From: CAVWDU01 sp963840725
Lineage (GTDB): Bacteria > Pseudomonadota > Gammaproteobacteria > Pseudomonadales > Halieaceae
Reading direction: 5' to 3'
NCBI GenBank assembly: GCA_963840725.1
Contig: CAWIZY010000013.1
Location: 1-64,000, forward strand
DNA length: 64,000 nt
Program-made: the position numbers and the translations under genes
Shown: piece after piece, positions 1-7,685 of the stretch
How the letters are laid out: every line of letters begins with the position of its first letter
Position numbering within the stretch: the first letter of the stretch is position 1
The notes under the pieces: generated by a model
Database searches by the model: none
What the model saw: the letters and a program-made list of their open reading frames with translations, nothing else
What the model was told of the DNA's origin: nothing

Positions 1-15
1 TATCGGCGGGGCTTT

Positions 16-45
16 TTGGTGCGTGTTGGTGCGTGTTGGTGCGTG
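16..45. repeat. Three tandem copies of a 10-bp unit
   Basis: The unit TTGGTGCGTG occurs three times head to tail with no mismatch. It lies in the gene-free stretch 1-305 downstream of the minus-strand DUF4174 gene. I see no coding function for it. Confidence 0.85.
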
Positions 46-173
46 CGCCAGCCATGGCGGGTAGCGACTTCACGGGTGCTGTTTCGATACGTGCGGTGGC
101 GGTGAAAGACTGGGTGGTGAAACCCCGCTATCGACCCGGCACCGGGAACGATTAGTCGTGCGGCTAAGGGTGT

Positions 174-210
174 CCACCATGGGGTGGAATCTGCCACCCT
201 GGCCCGGTGG
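174..210. other. Alternating CCACC/GGTGG arms in a gene-free stretch (1-305)
   Basis: CCACC at 174-178 and 194-198 alternates with GGTGG at 183-187 and 206-210, so two side-by-side short hairpins, or one alternative middle hairpin, could form. A GGGTGTCC octamer at 168-175, the core of the repeat family found elsewhere in the window, overlaps the first arm. No gene is recognisable in 1-305. The function is unknown; it may be a decayed repeat unit. Confidence 0.4.
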
Positions 211-305
211 TAATTCAATTGATTGCCCTCTACCCAATTAAACGGGGGTGGCATTTATCTGTACCCGATTGATGATACCGTCCTACCCACACTGGGTCAG
301 CACCC

Positions 306-752
306 TCAATCCGAGGAAGGAACCTTCATCTCCCGCTGGCGCATGGGCATGCCATCAATGTTTGCGAGATAAGCGTCAATGTTGAGAGCCTGATCTCTGG
401 ATTTGATCCCACCATCTTTGCCGATCAGCAGGACGGGAAAACCCGAGGCATCAAAGTAAGCCCGGCGGAGGTGAGTCGACAGCCCCTTCGTCAGCGGCCC
501 GCCGTAGTTGGTGCGAATTTCGTCACCGACAAGGCAGAACCAGACGAGGTGTCGCTCTTCGAACTGGGGCTCCCGGGCCACGAGTTCCGCGACCGTGCGG
601 TCGGTAGCCTCGTCGACGAGGATGATGCGGTTCTTCCACCGCAAGTCACCCAGTGATTCCAACGCCCGGGATTCAGCGAAGAGACAGAAAGAACACACGA
701 CCCCCAGCATCAGAATAGCTAGCTTTAACGTTTTGACGACCCTCGGCCTCAT
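306..752 (-). CDS. Secreted DUF4174-type protein
   Basis: A 148-residue protein that begins with a positively charged n-region, a hydrophobic core (residues about 9-25) and an AES-type cleavage site, so it is probably exported. The body carries the pattern of the DUF4174 family: a thioredoxin-like strand WKNRIILV early on, a strand FPVLLIGKDGGIKSR around residues 105-120, and the closing IDGMPMRQREM. That last signature is typical of small periplasmic proteins of this family; their biochemical role is not known. Length fits the family. It stands alone, convergent with nothing obvious, and the gene-free 1-305 lies downstream. The family call is from motif recognition only. Confidence 0.72.
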   Translation of the reverse strand: MRPRVVKTLKLAILMLGVVCSFCLFAESRALESLGDLRWKNRIILVDEATDRTVAELVAREPQFEERHLVWFCLVGDEIRTNYGGPLTKGLSTHLRRAYFDASGFPVLLIGKDGGIKSRDQALNIDAYLANIDGMPMRQREMKVPSSD

Positions 753-839
753 TATCCGATCCCGATGTCAGTATAGTGCCTGCTCTGAGCAGGGGTGAGA
801 AATGTGGTGAACAACATCCGGCATGAGATCTCCATGCGC

Positions 840-1000
840 CGCTCCATGGCGCCAAGTTTAATGCAGGGCCCGCATCCAGAGCGCAGCGAGTGCTTTGGAT
901 ACAAATGACGGATTGCCTCACGGGATACAATGAAGCCTCGCGCTCCCAGGAGATCTTCAAACTCGCGGTGGCTTTGATTGAAGCGATAGTAAAGCAACGC
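840..1000 (-). pseudogene. IS6-family transposase relic (N-terminal part)
   Basis: The minus strand encodes YYRFNQSHREFEDLLGARGF followed by a segment resembling the VSYETIRRW region, which matches the N-terminal helix-turn-helix part of IS6/IS26-like DDE transposases. The frame then breaks: the expected W-C-KFGP segment is split between two frames (a GP at about 865-870). No DDE catalytic core follows, and no terminal repeats are visible. It is a dead fragment. A second fragment of the same family, covering the next part of the protein, lies at 13700-13865. Confidence 0.6.
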
Positions 1001-1044
1001 GGCGTGGGAAATGCTATCTGGCGGGAAGCCACCCTGGTAAGGTA

Positions 1045-1749
1045 TTGTTTAAATTCTTGATTTCGATAGCATGGAGCTCAACCATTGAGCTTAACCATGG
1101 AGCGAGATCCTTTTTCCTGACAATGACCGAAATCAAGGGCCCGCGGCTGAATGAGTGGGTGCAGTCTTTGCAAGATGATGTGCCGGGTTTTCTGCTGCGT
1201 ATAGAATGCAATCCCACACTCACCAGAACACTGCAGGACGCTCTCGGTTTCAACTACGTCGATGACACAGGTATGGAATGCATCGGTGTCCTGCACGGGG
1301 AGATAAAACCGAACAATATTTTCATGAGAGATGGTCGCCCGCGGCTACTTGACTTTATGATGATTGACTTACAAGAGTTTCGATCCACGCCAATCGAAGT
1401 GCTTAATGAAATGGAGTTCTCAACCATGTTGTTTGGAACACCGAACTACATGGCACCGGAACAGGAGCAAAGGGGTGTAGTTACACGGAAGTCGCACATT
1501 TATGCCTTGGGAGCGACGCTGAAGGACATTTTTAAGGGCTCAACTTCGGCCGACTGGATGGCTGTTGATCGTGATAATAAGTAACGCAATTCTGTAGATT
1601 GCATCTTGAAACTGGCCCAGGAGTGTAGGCAGCCAGTACCTGAAGATAGACCAGAAAGCATGTCAGCCATAGCTAATGAACTGGAGCTGATCAAACTTTC
1701 CATTACAGAAGTATTGCATTCAGGCGGATCTAGCGAAAACATGGTTGTG
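1045..1749 (+). pseudogene. Serine/threonine protein kinase relic with an in-frame stop
   Basis: The frame shows the core of a Hanks-type kinase: HGEIKPNNI (catalytic loop, normally HRDLKPxN), LLDF (normally DFG), GTPNYMAPEQ (subdomain VIII) and ALGATL (subdomain IX). A TAA at 1582-1584 interrupts it. Beyond that stop the same frame continues with PEDRPESMSAIANEL, the usual end of such a domain, to the TAG at 1747-1749. The glycine-rich loop and the VAxK lysine are missing, the catalytic aspartate of HRD is Glu, and the DFG glycine is lost. So it is 5'-truncated, stopped and catalytically dead. Base composition is lower in GC than neighbouring genes, which fits foreign origin. Confidence 0.72.
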
Positions 1750-1958
1750 TAGCTCAGACGCCTCTCTGCAAAGACAAGCTCATTCATAGGCCGGTTGGGA
1801 GGACTTCTCAAAAAGTCTTAGGCAGCTTTGGAAAACGCGCGATTTTCACTTTTTTCTTAGGCTTTTTCACGCCAGCACCAGGATGTTCGTGTTACACAAC
1901 ACAGCTAACTGCAGAAATAGACCCTGCGGTTCCAGGATAAAAGAGAGACGTGACAATC

Positions 1959-3317
1959 ATGGCTAATTCGGCAACAGGTGGCGAAGCAGAGCATTCCGGC
2001 GGGTCGCAGCTTTACCCCTGGTACATGGTGTCACTGTGCATGGTGGCCTACATCTTCTCGTTTATCGACCGCCAGGTTATCACGCTTTTGGTAGAGCCCA
2101 TCCGTGCTGACCTGCAGATTACCGATACCCAGTTCAGCCTGCTGCACGGTCTCGCCTTTGCGCTGCTTTATGCCACGGCAGGCATTCCCATTGCGCGCCT
2201 GGCGGACTCGCGCTCGCGGCCGGTGATCATCTCCCTCGGCATTTTTGTGTGGAGCCTGGCAACGGCGCTGTGTGGTGTAGCAAAGAGCTTTGTCCAGCTC
2301 TTTATGGCGCGTATGGCGGTGGGAGTGGGCGAGGCCGCGCTGTCGCCGGCGGCCTATTCGATGATCAATGACTCCTTTCCCAAGTCAAAGTTGGGCACGG
2401 CGCTGGGTGTCTATTCCAGCGGCTCTTTTCTCGGTGCGGGACTGGCATTCATTATCGGGGGTACTGCGATAGGATTTGTGGAGCAGTGGGGCGCACAGCA
2501 ACTGCCCCTCATTGGTCTGATAAAACCCTGGCAGATGACCTTCCTGATTGTTGGGCTTCCTGGCATTGTGGTGTCGCTGCTGTTCATCCTCACCATACGT
2601 GACCCTGAGCGCAAGGGCTTGGCTATGGCCGCAGGGGGGCAGGGCGGGGCCCAGTTCAGTTTCGGCGATGTGTTGCGCTATGTGCGCAGCCATTCCCGCG
2701 CCTTTACCGCCCACTATCTCGGTTTCGGCACAATGTCCCTGGCGATGTTCTCCCTGATGAATTGGGCACCGGCGTATTTTTTGCGCAAATACGGGATGCC
2801 TGTGCAGGAGGTGGGCCTGTATCTCGGCCTCGTGGTGTTGGTAGGCAACACTGCCGGTGTGCTCGCCAGTGGTTGGCTAACCGACAAGTTCACCCGCATG
2901 GGCTATATGGATGGACCCCTGCGTGCATGCTTCTGGGGCTGTATTGGCTTGATTATCCCGGCGGCCCTGTTTTCCTCCGTTGATGGCTTTGCCGGTAGCC
3001 TGTCGCTGCTGGCTGTCGCCATGTTCTTTGCCTCCTTCCCCGTGGCTACTTCGGCTGCGGCCCTGCAGCTGATGGCACCCAACCAGATGCGAGCCCAGGT
3101 TACGGCGTTCTTCTTTCTGTTCATGAATCTGTTTGGCATTTTCGGCGGTACAACCCTGGTCGCCGTGTGCACGGACTACGTGTTCAGGAACGACATGATG
3201 GTCGGTTATTCTATGTCGATCGTTAGTGTGACGGGCGGGATCAGCGGCGCGATCATTCTCGCCTGGGGGTTCAAGGCCTTCACGCAGCTGCACCGTGAAG
3301 TGGCTGGTGACGGCTAA
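1959..3317 (+). CDS. MFS transporter, spinster-like
   Basis: A roughly 450-residue protein with the major facilitator pattern of 12 hydrophobic segments. FSFIDRQVITLLVEPIRADL followed by SLLHGLAFALLYATAGIPIA is characteristic of the spinster-like MFS group, and GIPIARLADSRSR is the cytoplasmic loop 2-3 signature. It would move a small organic compound across the inner membrane by ion-coupled transport; the substrate is not predictable. I prefer the ATG at 1959 (GAGAG about 11 bases upstream) over the in-frame GTG at 1950. A paralogue of the same subfamily is at 36705-38063 in the catabolic island. No partner gene is adjacent here. Confidence 0.85.
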   Translation: MANSATGGEAEHSGGSQLYPWYMVSLCMVAYIFSFIDRQVITLLVEPIRADLQITDTQFSLLHGLAFALLYATAGIPIARLADSRSRPVIISLGIFVWSLATALCGVAKSFVQLFMARMAVGVGEAALSPAAYSMINDSFPKSKLGTALGVYSSGSFLGAGLAFIIGGTAIGFVEQWGAQQLPLIGLIKPWQMTFLIVGLPGIVVSLLFILTIRDPERKGLAMAAGGQGGAQFSFGDVLRYVRSHSRAFTAHYLGFGTMSLAMFSLMNWAPAYFLRKYGMPVQEVGLYLGLVVLVGNTAGVLASGWLTDKFTRMGYMDGPLRACFWGCIGLIIPAALFSSVDGFAGSLSLLAVAMFFASFPVATSAAALQLMAPNQMRAQVTAFFFLFMNLFGIFGGTTLVAVCTDYVFRNDMMVGYSMSIVSVTGGISGAIILAWGFKAFTQLHREVAGDG

Positions 3318-3534
3318 ACCTCAGATTGCGCACCCTGTCGTGATCGTGTCGGTTCGCCGCTCTGAAACACTTGTGAGACAGGGGGCGGGTGGTCAAGGCC
3401 AATAGGCTCTCACCGCACGCCGGGGAAAGCTCGCCATGGCTCGATCATTTCATACTCGTTCGCACCCGTGTCTCTTCATCATTGAGTCTCCAGCAGGGAT
3501 AGACCGATGCCTGCCGTGATGGGAGATTGGACCG

Positions 3535-3972
3535 TTGAAGGACTGGATTGCACAGGTATTACATCGACCAGTTGATTTCGCAGCCAAAAGCGGCCCTCAC
3601 GAGTTGCAATCTACCAGCATTGCTTCATCCTCACACAATACTGGTTGGAGGAATAACACATTGCTGCTGCGTCGCATTACAAGACACCTGCAAGTTCAAA
3701 ATTGGTTGGCGGTCGGCCTCAACTTTCTGGTCGTAGTGGTAGGTGTACTCTTTGCACAGACTGCAGAGCAATGGTTAATAGACCGACTGCAACCGGTCGA
3801 TCTCAGGCAAGCGGAAGTTACCCTCAATTTCGATTTGCTCAACAATTTGTTTGCGGCGAGAGAAATCGCGGCGATTGCGCTGTGCAGGAAAGAGCGCACT
3901 CAACTGCTTTGTTCATTCGATATGCCTTTTCTGGATGAGGTCGCGACGCCCCGTGACGATCCTCATTCTTGA
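3535..3972 (+). CDS. Short single-span membrane protein of unknown function
   Basis: The recognisable part begins around codon 43 (TTG at 3661): a basic segment LLRRITRHLQVQNWLAVGLN, then one membrane helix FLVVVVGVLFAQTAEQW, then a soluble helix. This opening is shared by a group of proteobacterial hypothetical proteins normally about 230-250 residues long, which start with an RRxxRH..QNW..V.L motif, a helix ending in WN, and a long C-terminal part. Here the protein ends about 65 residues after the helix, so it is probably truncated. GC is lower than in neighbours. The true start is uncertain and the upstream 42 codons may not be coding. Confidence 0.5.
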   Translation: MKDWIAQVLHRPVDFAAKSGPHELQSTSIASSSHNTGWRNNTLLLRRITRHLQVQNWLAVGLNFLVVVVGVLFAQTAEQWLIDRLQPVDLRQAEVTLNFDLLNNLFAAREIAAIALCRKERTQLLCSFDMPFLDEVATPRDDPHS

Positions 3973-4052
3973 GTTCAGAGTCGGCGATTAACAGCTTTGG
4001 GGCGCAACGCGAGCAGTTTCCAAGGCGCGCACATACTCGAGGGATTTAGGAA

Positions 4053-5269
4053 ATGTCTGACGATTTTCGCATTAATCGCCACCTTGAAGTAGCCGACGAG
4101 ACAGCTCGGGCAATGAAACGCATTTGCCTGGCTGGATTGGTTTTCGGTTTCTTTATTCTGGTTAATGTCCTGCGGCCCTACTCAAATGATTTTGAGGCAT
4201 CGCAAGGCATTAGTGAAGAGGTGTCGGGCATACAGGCAGAAATAGCGGAAACTGCGGCCACTCTCAGGATGTGCAGTTGCTGCGCGCAGAGGTAACCCAG
4301 GTGCTGGAGACAATCCAACAGGCGCCCTGGAAAACCCACAAGAACAAGTTGATAGAGGCCTATCGTGATTTTGCGAAACCCCCGCGTGCGTCGGTAAAAG
4401 AGTATCAAGCGATGGCTGATGAGACAGTCGAGGCGATTGCGGAAGATCTTCGAGAGGCAATTTTGCCGCTGGACATGGCCCTGAAATCCAACCCGGATCT
4501 CAAGAAGATTTTGCCAGGTATCAATGCAAAGCGGGAAAAACTATCAGTTTCGATCGATACCTGGGAAGCGGACACTCTGGGGAAGGTATGGTACGGCACC
4601 AAAAGGGATAAAGCTGAGACTGTTAGTGTTGTTAATAATAGTGTTGAAAGCCGTGTGGCGGGAATGGGAGCCGACGTCGAAAGCGGGGTTAAACGGTTGT
4701 CCGCATCAATACAGGAAGATGAAGACGAGCTTCAGGGACAGCTCAATAGAATGCGACAGCAAGTCTTGGAAAAAGAGGCTGAACTCGACGAACTAGAAGA
4801 AAAAATGCGTTCAGCTTTGCCGAGCTGGGTGCGCGACCACATTGGCATAGAACACATGGTCCAGGGATTCCCTCTCATTATGTTCGGAATTGCTATGTAC
4901 CTGCTTTTCTCGGGAATCTTTCTGACGCGGCATCATCAGGAGGTTGCGCGGGCAAGATCGTGGTCGACAGAGGAGCAGCAGGACCCACTGTATTCTTCAC
5001 CCTGGACGCTGATATATCGCGGGCCCATTGGTACTACAATCACAGTTTCCCTGTATGCCGGTGTGCTCGCCCTGTCATGGATATTCGTCAAAGAGGGCGG
5101 CGACATCCTGTTTAAGTGGCTTGCCACCGGGCATGAGCCTGCGGTCAGCGAGTCGTTGTATCGCCCTGTTAGAAATGGCATGTTTGCGGCCCTGCTCGGT
5201 GCGCTCGGCTACGTTATGTGGTGCATAACGAAAAGCTTCTTGGGCCGTAAAACAGTCAGGGCTAGCTAG
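4053..5269 (+). pseudogene. Membrane/coiled-coil protein split by one frameshift
   Basis: Two overlapping reading frames form one plausible protein of about 400 residues. The first (4053-4295) gives a soluble start, a membrane helix (LAGLVFGFFILVNVL) and a helical stretch ending ...EIAETAATLR. The second continues from about 4260 with SQDVQLLRAEVTQVL, a long charged coiled coil, a second helix near 4870-4925 and two more near 5030-5100 and 5180-5235. The switch lies between about 4255 and 4272. I recognise no family. The layout (membrane anchor, long coiled coil, C-terminal membrane bundle) suggests a structural or tethering role, which is speculation. It could be intact in reality if one base is misread. 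Confidence 0.55.
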
Positions 5270-5290
5270 CTTTTACCGCTAGCTGACTTT
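5254..5290 (+). terminator. Possible weak terminator hairpin
   Basis: AGTCAG and CTAGC (5254-5266, with a two-base GG bulge) can pair with GCTAGCTGACT at 5278-5288, giving about 11 base pairs around an 11-base loop; the TAG stop of the upstream gene lies at the base of the loop. Only three T residues follow, so termination strength is doubtful. Confidence 0.35.
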
Positions 5291-5767
5291 GCGTTCTTGC
5301 AGGTTGTTGATTTTCTATCTGCGTCGCCACTGCCACGTTAAAAACAGGCTCAAATCGGTCATGTATTCACTATACACTTCCTCATTTCGCCTGTTTTTGC
5401 CTACCAGTGGCTGCCTCGAAAACGAAAATCAACGGTCTGGTAGTATTTCCCCGTGCATGTGGCCAAGCTTACTAAGGTTCGGAAGGTGTCATTAGTGCGC
5501 GGTTGATTGAAGTGAGAGATCGTGACCAGTTTCTGGCATGAGACAGAGCGATCGACGGACACAGCTGGACAGATCGCACTACTTTTTCCCTCTGTGGCAC
5601 TGCGCTTCTCGGCTTGAGGTTGTCATACAGCGTCCGGATCAGGACAGGCTCTGGGCAGGTGCCAGTTCAACATGCTGAGGACCCGCGCGCTGCCTAACGG
5701 TTTGCGCGATACATGAGCCAAGCCTCGTTGATCGAATCGTGTAGCAGGGAAAGTACGGGGTGGCGTT
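5291..5767. other. Gene-free stretch
   Basis: No convincing reading frame, RNA gene or repeat is visible here. It is the convergent space between the frameshifted membrane gene and the minus-strand LamG-like gene. Confidence 0.6.
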
Positions 5768-6553
5768 TCATTGGAGCTGAGGGGTCAGCTTTGTTGACGG
5801 GAGTACCCGATAGACATCGAACCGACTGACTTCAACGTTGCTGTTTGACGTTACGATCGCCATTTTCCCCTGGGTGAACGGCTTGGGATCCGTATAGTCA
5901 TGAAGCAGTTCTCCATCAGCGGTGAACAGGATGCGGCCATTTAGAAACAGTAGCTGAACCCGGTGCGTTTTGTTCGATTCGGGTAGAATTGAAGTATTTT
6001 CGCTGACATTGATGTAGCCCGGACTCCTGCGCAGGCGAGAGTGTCGCCAGGTCCAGGTAATAAAGTATCCGCGGTACTGGTCGTCACCGATGCCGTTCAT
6101 TCCTGTGCCACCCGCGAGCAGCGTCGGATACGCATCGAGAATGTCGACGTCTGCAGGACCACGCACGTGGAAGCGCAGGTTGAAATTTTTGCTGCCCTCG
6201 GGCCTGTTGCTTTTTGCGAATGCAGGATCAGGCGGTCGAACTTTGGCTTCCGCTATCACCAGTATGTTTCCCTCGAACTCTCTGTTCAGCCAGATGGCTG
6301 ATCCGCCGGGGGCCCAGTAGCCTTTCAGCTTGCCGCCATCAATTGCCCATACGGTGCGTGGTGCAAGGTTCTTCCAATTGGCCATAGAGGCAAAGGATTC
6401 GCTGAAGATCAAACGAGTGGAGACGTGAACATCGCCCACAGTGTGCTCTGTTGTCGCTTGCTCTTTCGATACGTCGGCCATGACCAGTGGTATGGATGCA
6501 GGGAAAAATAGAGCTAGAAGTATTGACATGCGCGGGATTGCAGGGTGGTGCAT
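5768..6553 (-). CDS. Secreted LamG-like (concanavalin-fold) protein
   Basis: The chosen ATG (6553) has GAGGG a few bases upstream and gives a signal peptide: a short polar start, hydrophobic LLALFFPASIPLVMA and cleavage before DV. The mature part reads like a jelly-roll domain of the DUF1080/DUF6250 kind: FSESFASMANWKNLA at the start, a WAPGGSAIWLNREFEGN core, HDYTDPKPFTQGKMAIVTSN near the end and a closing strand VEVSRFDVYRVLP. Such domains are found in extracellular glycan-binding or hydrolysing proteins, but no catalytic residues can be assigned. It stands alone. An upstream in-frame ATG at 6640 would only lengthen a non-signal leader. Confidence 0.62.
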   Translation of the reverse strand: MHHPAIPRMSILLALFFPASIPLVMADVSKEQATTEHTVGDVHVSTRLIFSESFASMANWKNLAPRTVWAIDGGKLKGYWAPGGSAIWLNREFEGNILVIAEAKVRPPDPAFAKSNRPEGSKNFNLRFHVRGPADVDILDAYPTLLAGGTGMNGIGDDQYRGYFITWTWRHSRLRRSPGYINVSENTSILPESNKTHRVQLLFLNGRILFTADGELLHDYTDPKPFTQGKMAIVTSNSNVEVSRFDVYRVLPSTKLTPQLQ

Positions 6554-6640
6554 GGCGGCCCTCATCATTGGACGGGGTTGGTAGTAGGTATGGTTGTCAG
6601 GGCGTCTGCCCCTGTTCTCGGCGCATTGTAATAGACGCAC

Positions 6641-6972
6641 ACGCTATCCAGAAACTGGATCTGAAAGTGAATGCAGAAGTTCAAAGCTGAGCCATTTTTC
6701 GGCTCTTTGACTTCGAGGGTGCAGGGAGACATCTGTTGCCGTTGGTATAGCTCTGAGAAGTTTCGATTAGTTCGTTCTCCGTCGCACCGTCGACGGGTTG
6801 GAGATGATCCGTGGTGGTGACCAGAAGAACCCGCGTAAAGTCCGCTATTAACTGGGTTATTTGCTTTTCAGAATCGAGCCTGCGGTGAGCGGGAGGCTGT
6901 TGGAGGCACGACCACCGCCTGTTTTATCGCCGGGTTCTTGCGACAGAGATTTGGCCATTGAAAAGGGCTGGC
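6641..6972. other. Gene-free stretch
   Basis: No gene is supported here. The only recognisable piece nearby is the GNAT tail that begins at 6973 on the minus strand. Confidence 0.5.
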
Positions 6973-7070
6973 TCATTTAGGGTGAACAGGCTCCAGAATG
7001 ATTTTCTCGTCATCTGCAAGATGCTCGCCAACAGGACGCCAGCCGAGCTTTCGATAAAAACCGGGCGATC
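6973..7070 (-). pseudogene. C-terminal tail of a GNAT acetyltransferase
   Basis: The minus strand encodes SPGFYRKLGWRPVGEHL followed by ADDEKIILEPVHPK and a stop. The pattern P.FY.KLGF..VGE is the conserved last helix-strand of GNAT N-acetyltransferases. The rest of the domain, including the acetyl-CoA loop, is absent: immediately upstream the frame runs into six-base repeats and then into the GGACACCC array. The repeats appear to have replaced or invaded the 5' part of the gene. Confidence 0.6.
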
Positions 7071-7077
7071 GTGTGTC

Positions 7078-7137
7078 GTGGTCGTGGCCGTGGTCGTGGT
7101 CGTGGTCGAGGTCGAGGTCGAGGTCGAGGTCGGTCAA
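7078..7137. repeat. Hexanucleotide repeat (GGTCGT / GGTCGA)
   Basis: About five GGTCGT-like units followed by four GGTCGA units. On the minus strand they would read as alternating Asp-His and Asp-Leu. They sit between the GNAT tail and the GTAG..GGACACCC array, and look like replication-slippage expansion. Confidence 0.85.
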
Positions 7138-7170
7138 CAGGAACAACGTGTGATGCTTGTTGGAAAAGGA

Positions 7171-7293
7171 GTAGATAGGACACCCACCCCTATGGAGTAG
7201 ATAGGACACCCACCCCTATGGAGTAGATAGGACACCCACCCCTATAGTAGATAGGACACCCACCCCTATAGTAGATAGGACACCCACCCCTAT
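7171..7293. repeat. Five tandem GTAG-ATAGGACACCCACCCCTAT units
   Basis: Units start at 7171, 7197, 7223, 7247 and 7271, each 23 bp and identical, spaced by GGA (first two gaps) or a single A (last two). The GTAG tetranucleotide in front of a GGACACCC core is shared with the arrays at 13860-14143 that flank the REP-associated transposase. No spacer diversity exists, so this is not a CRISPR. It is probably a detached array of the same element family. Confidence 0.9.
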
Positions 7294-7685
7294 CACGTCA
7301 TATTTACTCGTTTGATCGATCCGGTGATATCCTTGGCCTGGCCTCAACTTACAAACCGATTGACAAGAGTCACGGGTGACTGGTCCTCGCCGCGCCCGGT
7401 TATCGCTTTTTCACACACTCCTACTACCCTTGCATTGCCCGCTGTGTCCGCAGAGCGTACTTGTGTGGTTCAGATTCCTATGCCGGCCGAAATTTCGAAC
7501 ATCGAAAGCAGTGGCTACTGGATCGGATTAGAGTCCAGACCTCTTTACTTCGCTGACGGGCCTTCTGGAAATCACTGACTGGTAAGAGTAGGTCTGAACC
7601 TTGGTTATTACACAGCCCGTGTCCGGTATCCCTGTTCACCAATCATAATGGCAGCGTGATAACCGGGATATTCAGGATCGACTAC
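7294..7685. other. Gene-free stretch
   Basis: An 88-codon open frame (7312-7578, plus) exists but has no recognisable domain, no ribosome site and unusual composition. I treat the stretch as non-coding space downstream of tamB. Confidence 0.5.

Noticed and set aside
7171..7293. CRISPR array
   Set aside because: Spacers are only 1-3 bases and identical in kind; no cas genes are present. The same applies to 13860-14143, where spacers are irregular and share sequence.
7312..7578. An 88-codon plus-strand frame
   Set aside because: No ribosome site, no recognisable domain, and no neighbour relation; left as non-coding.
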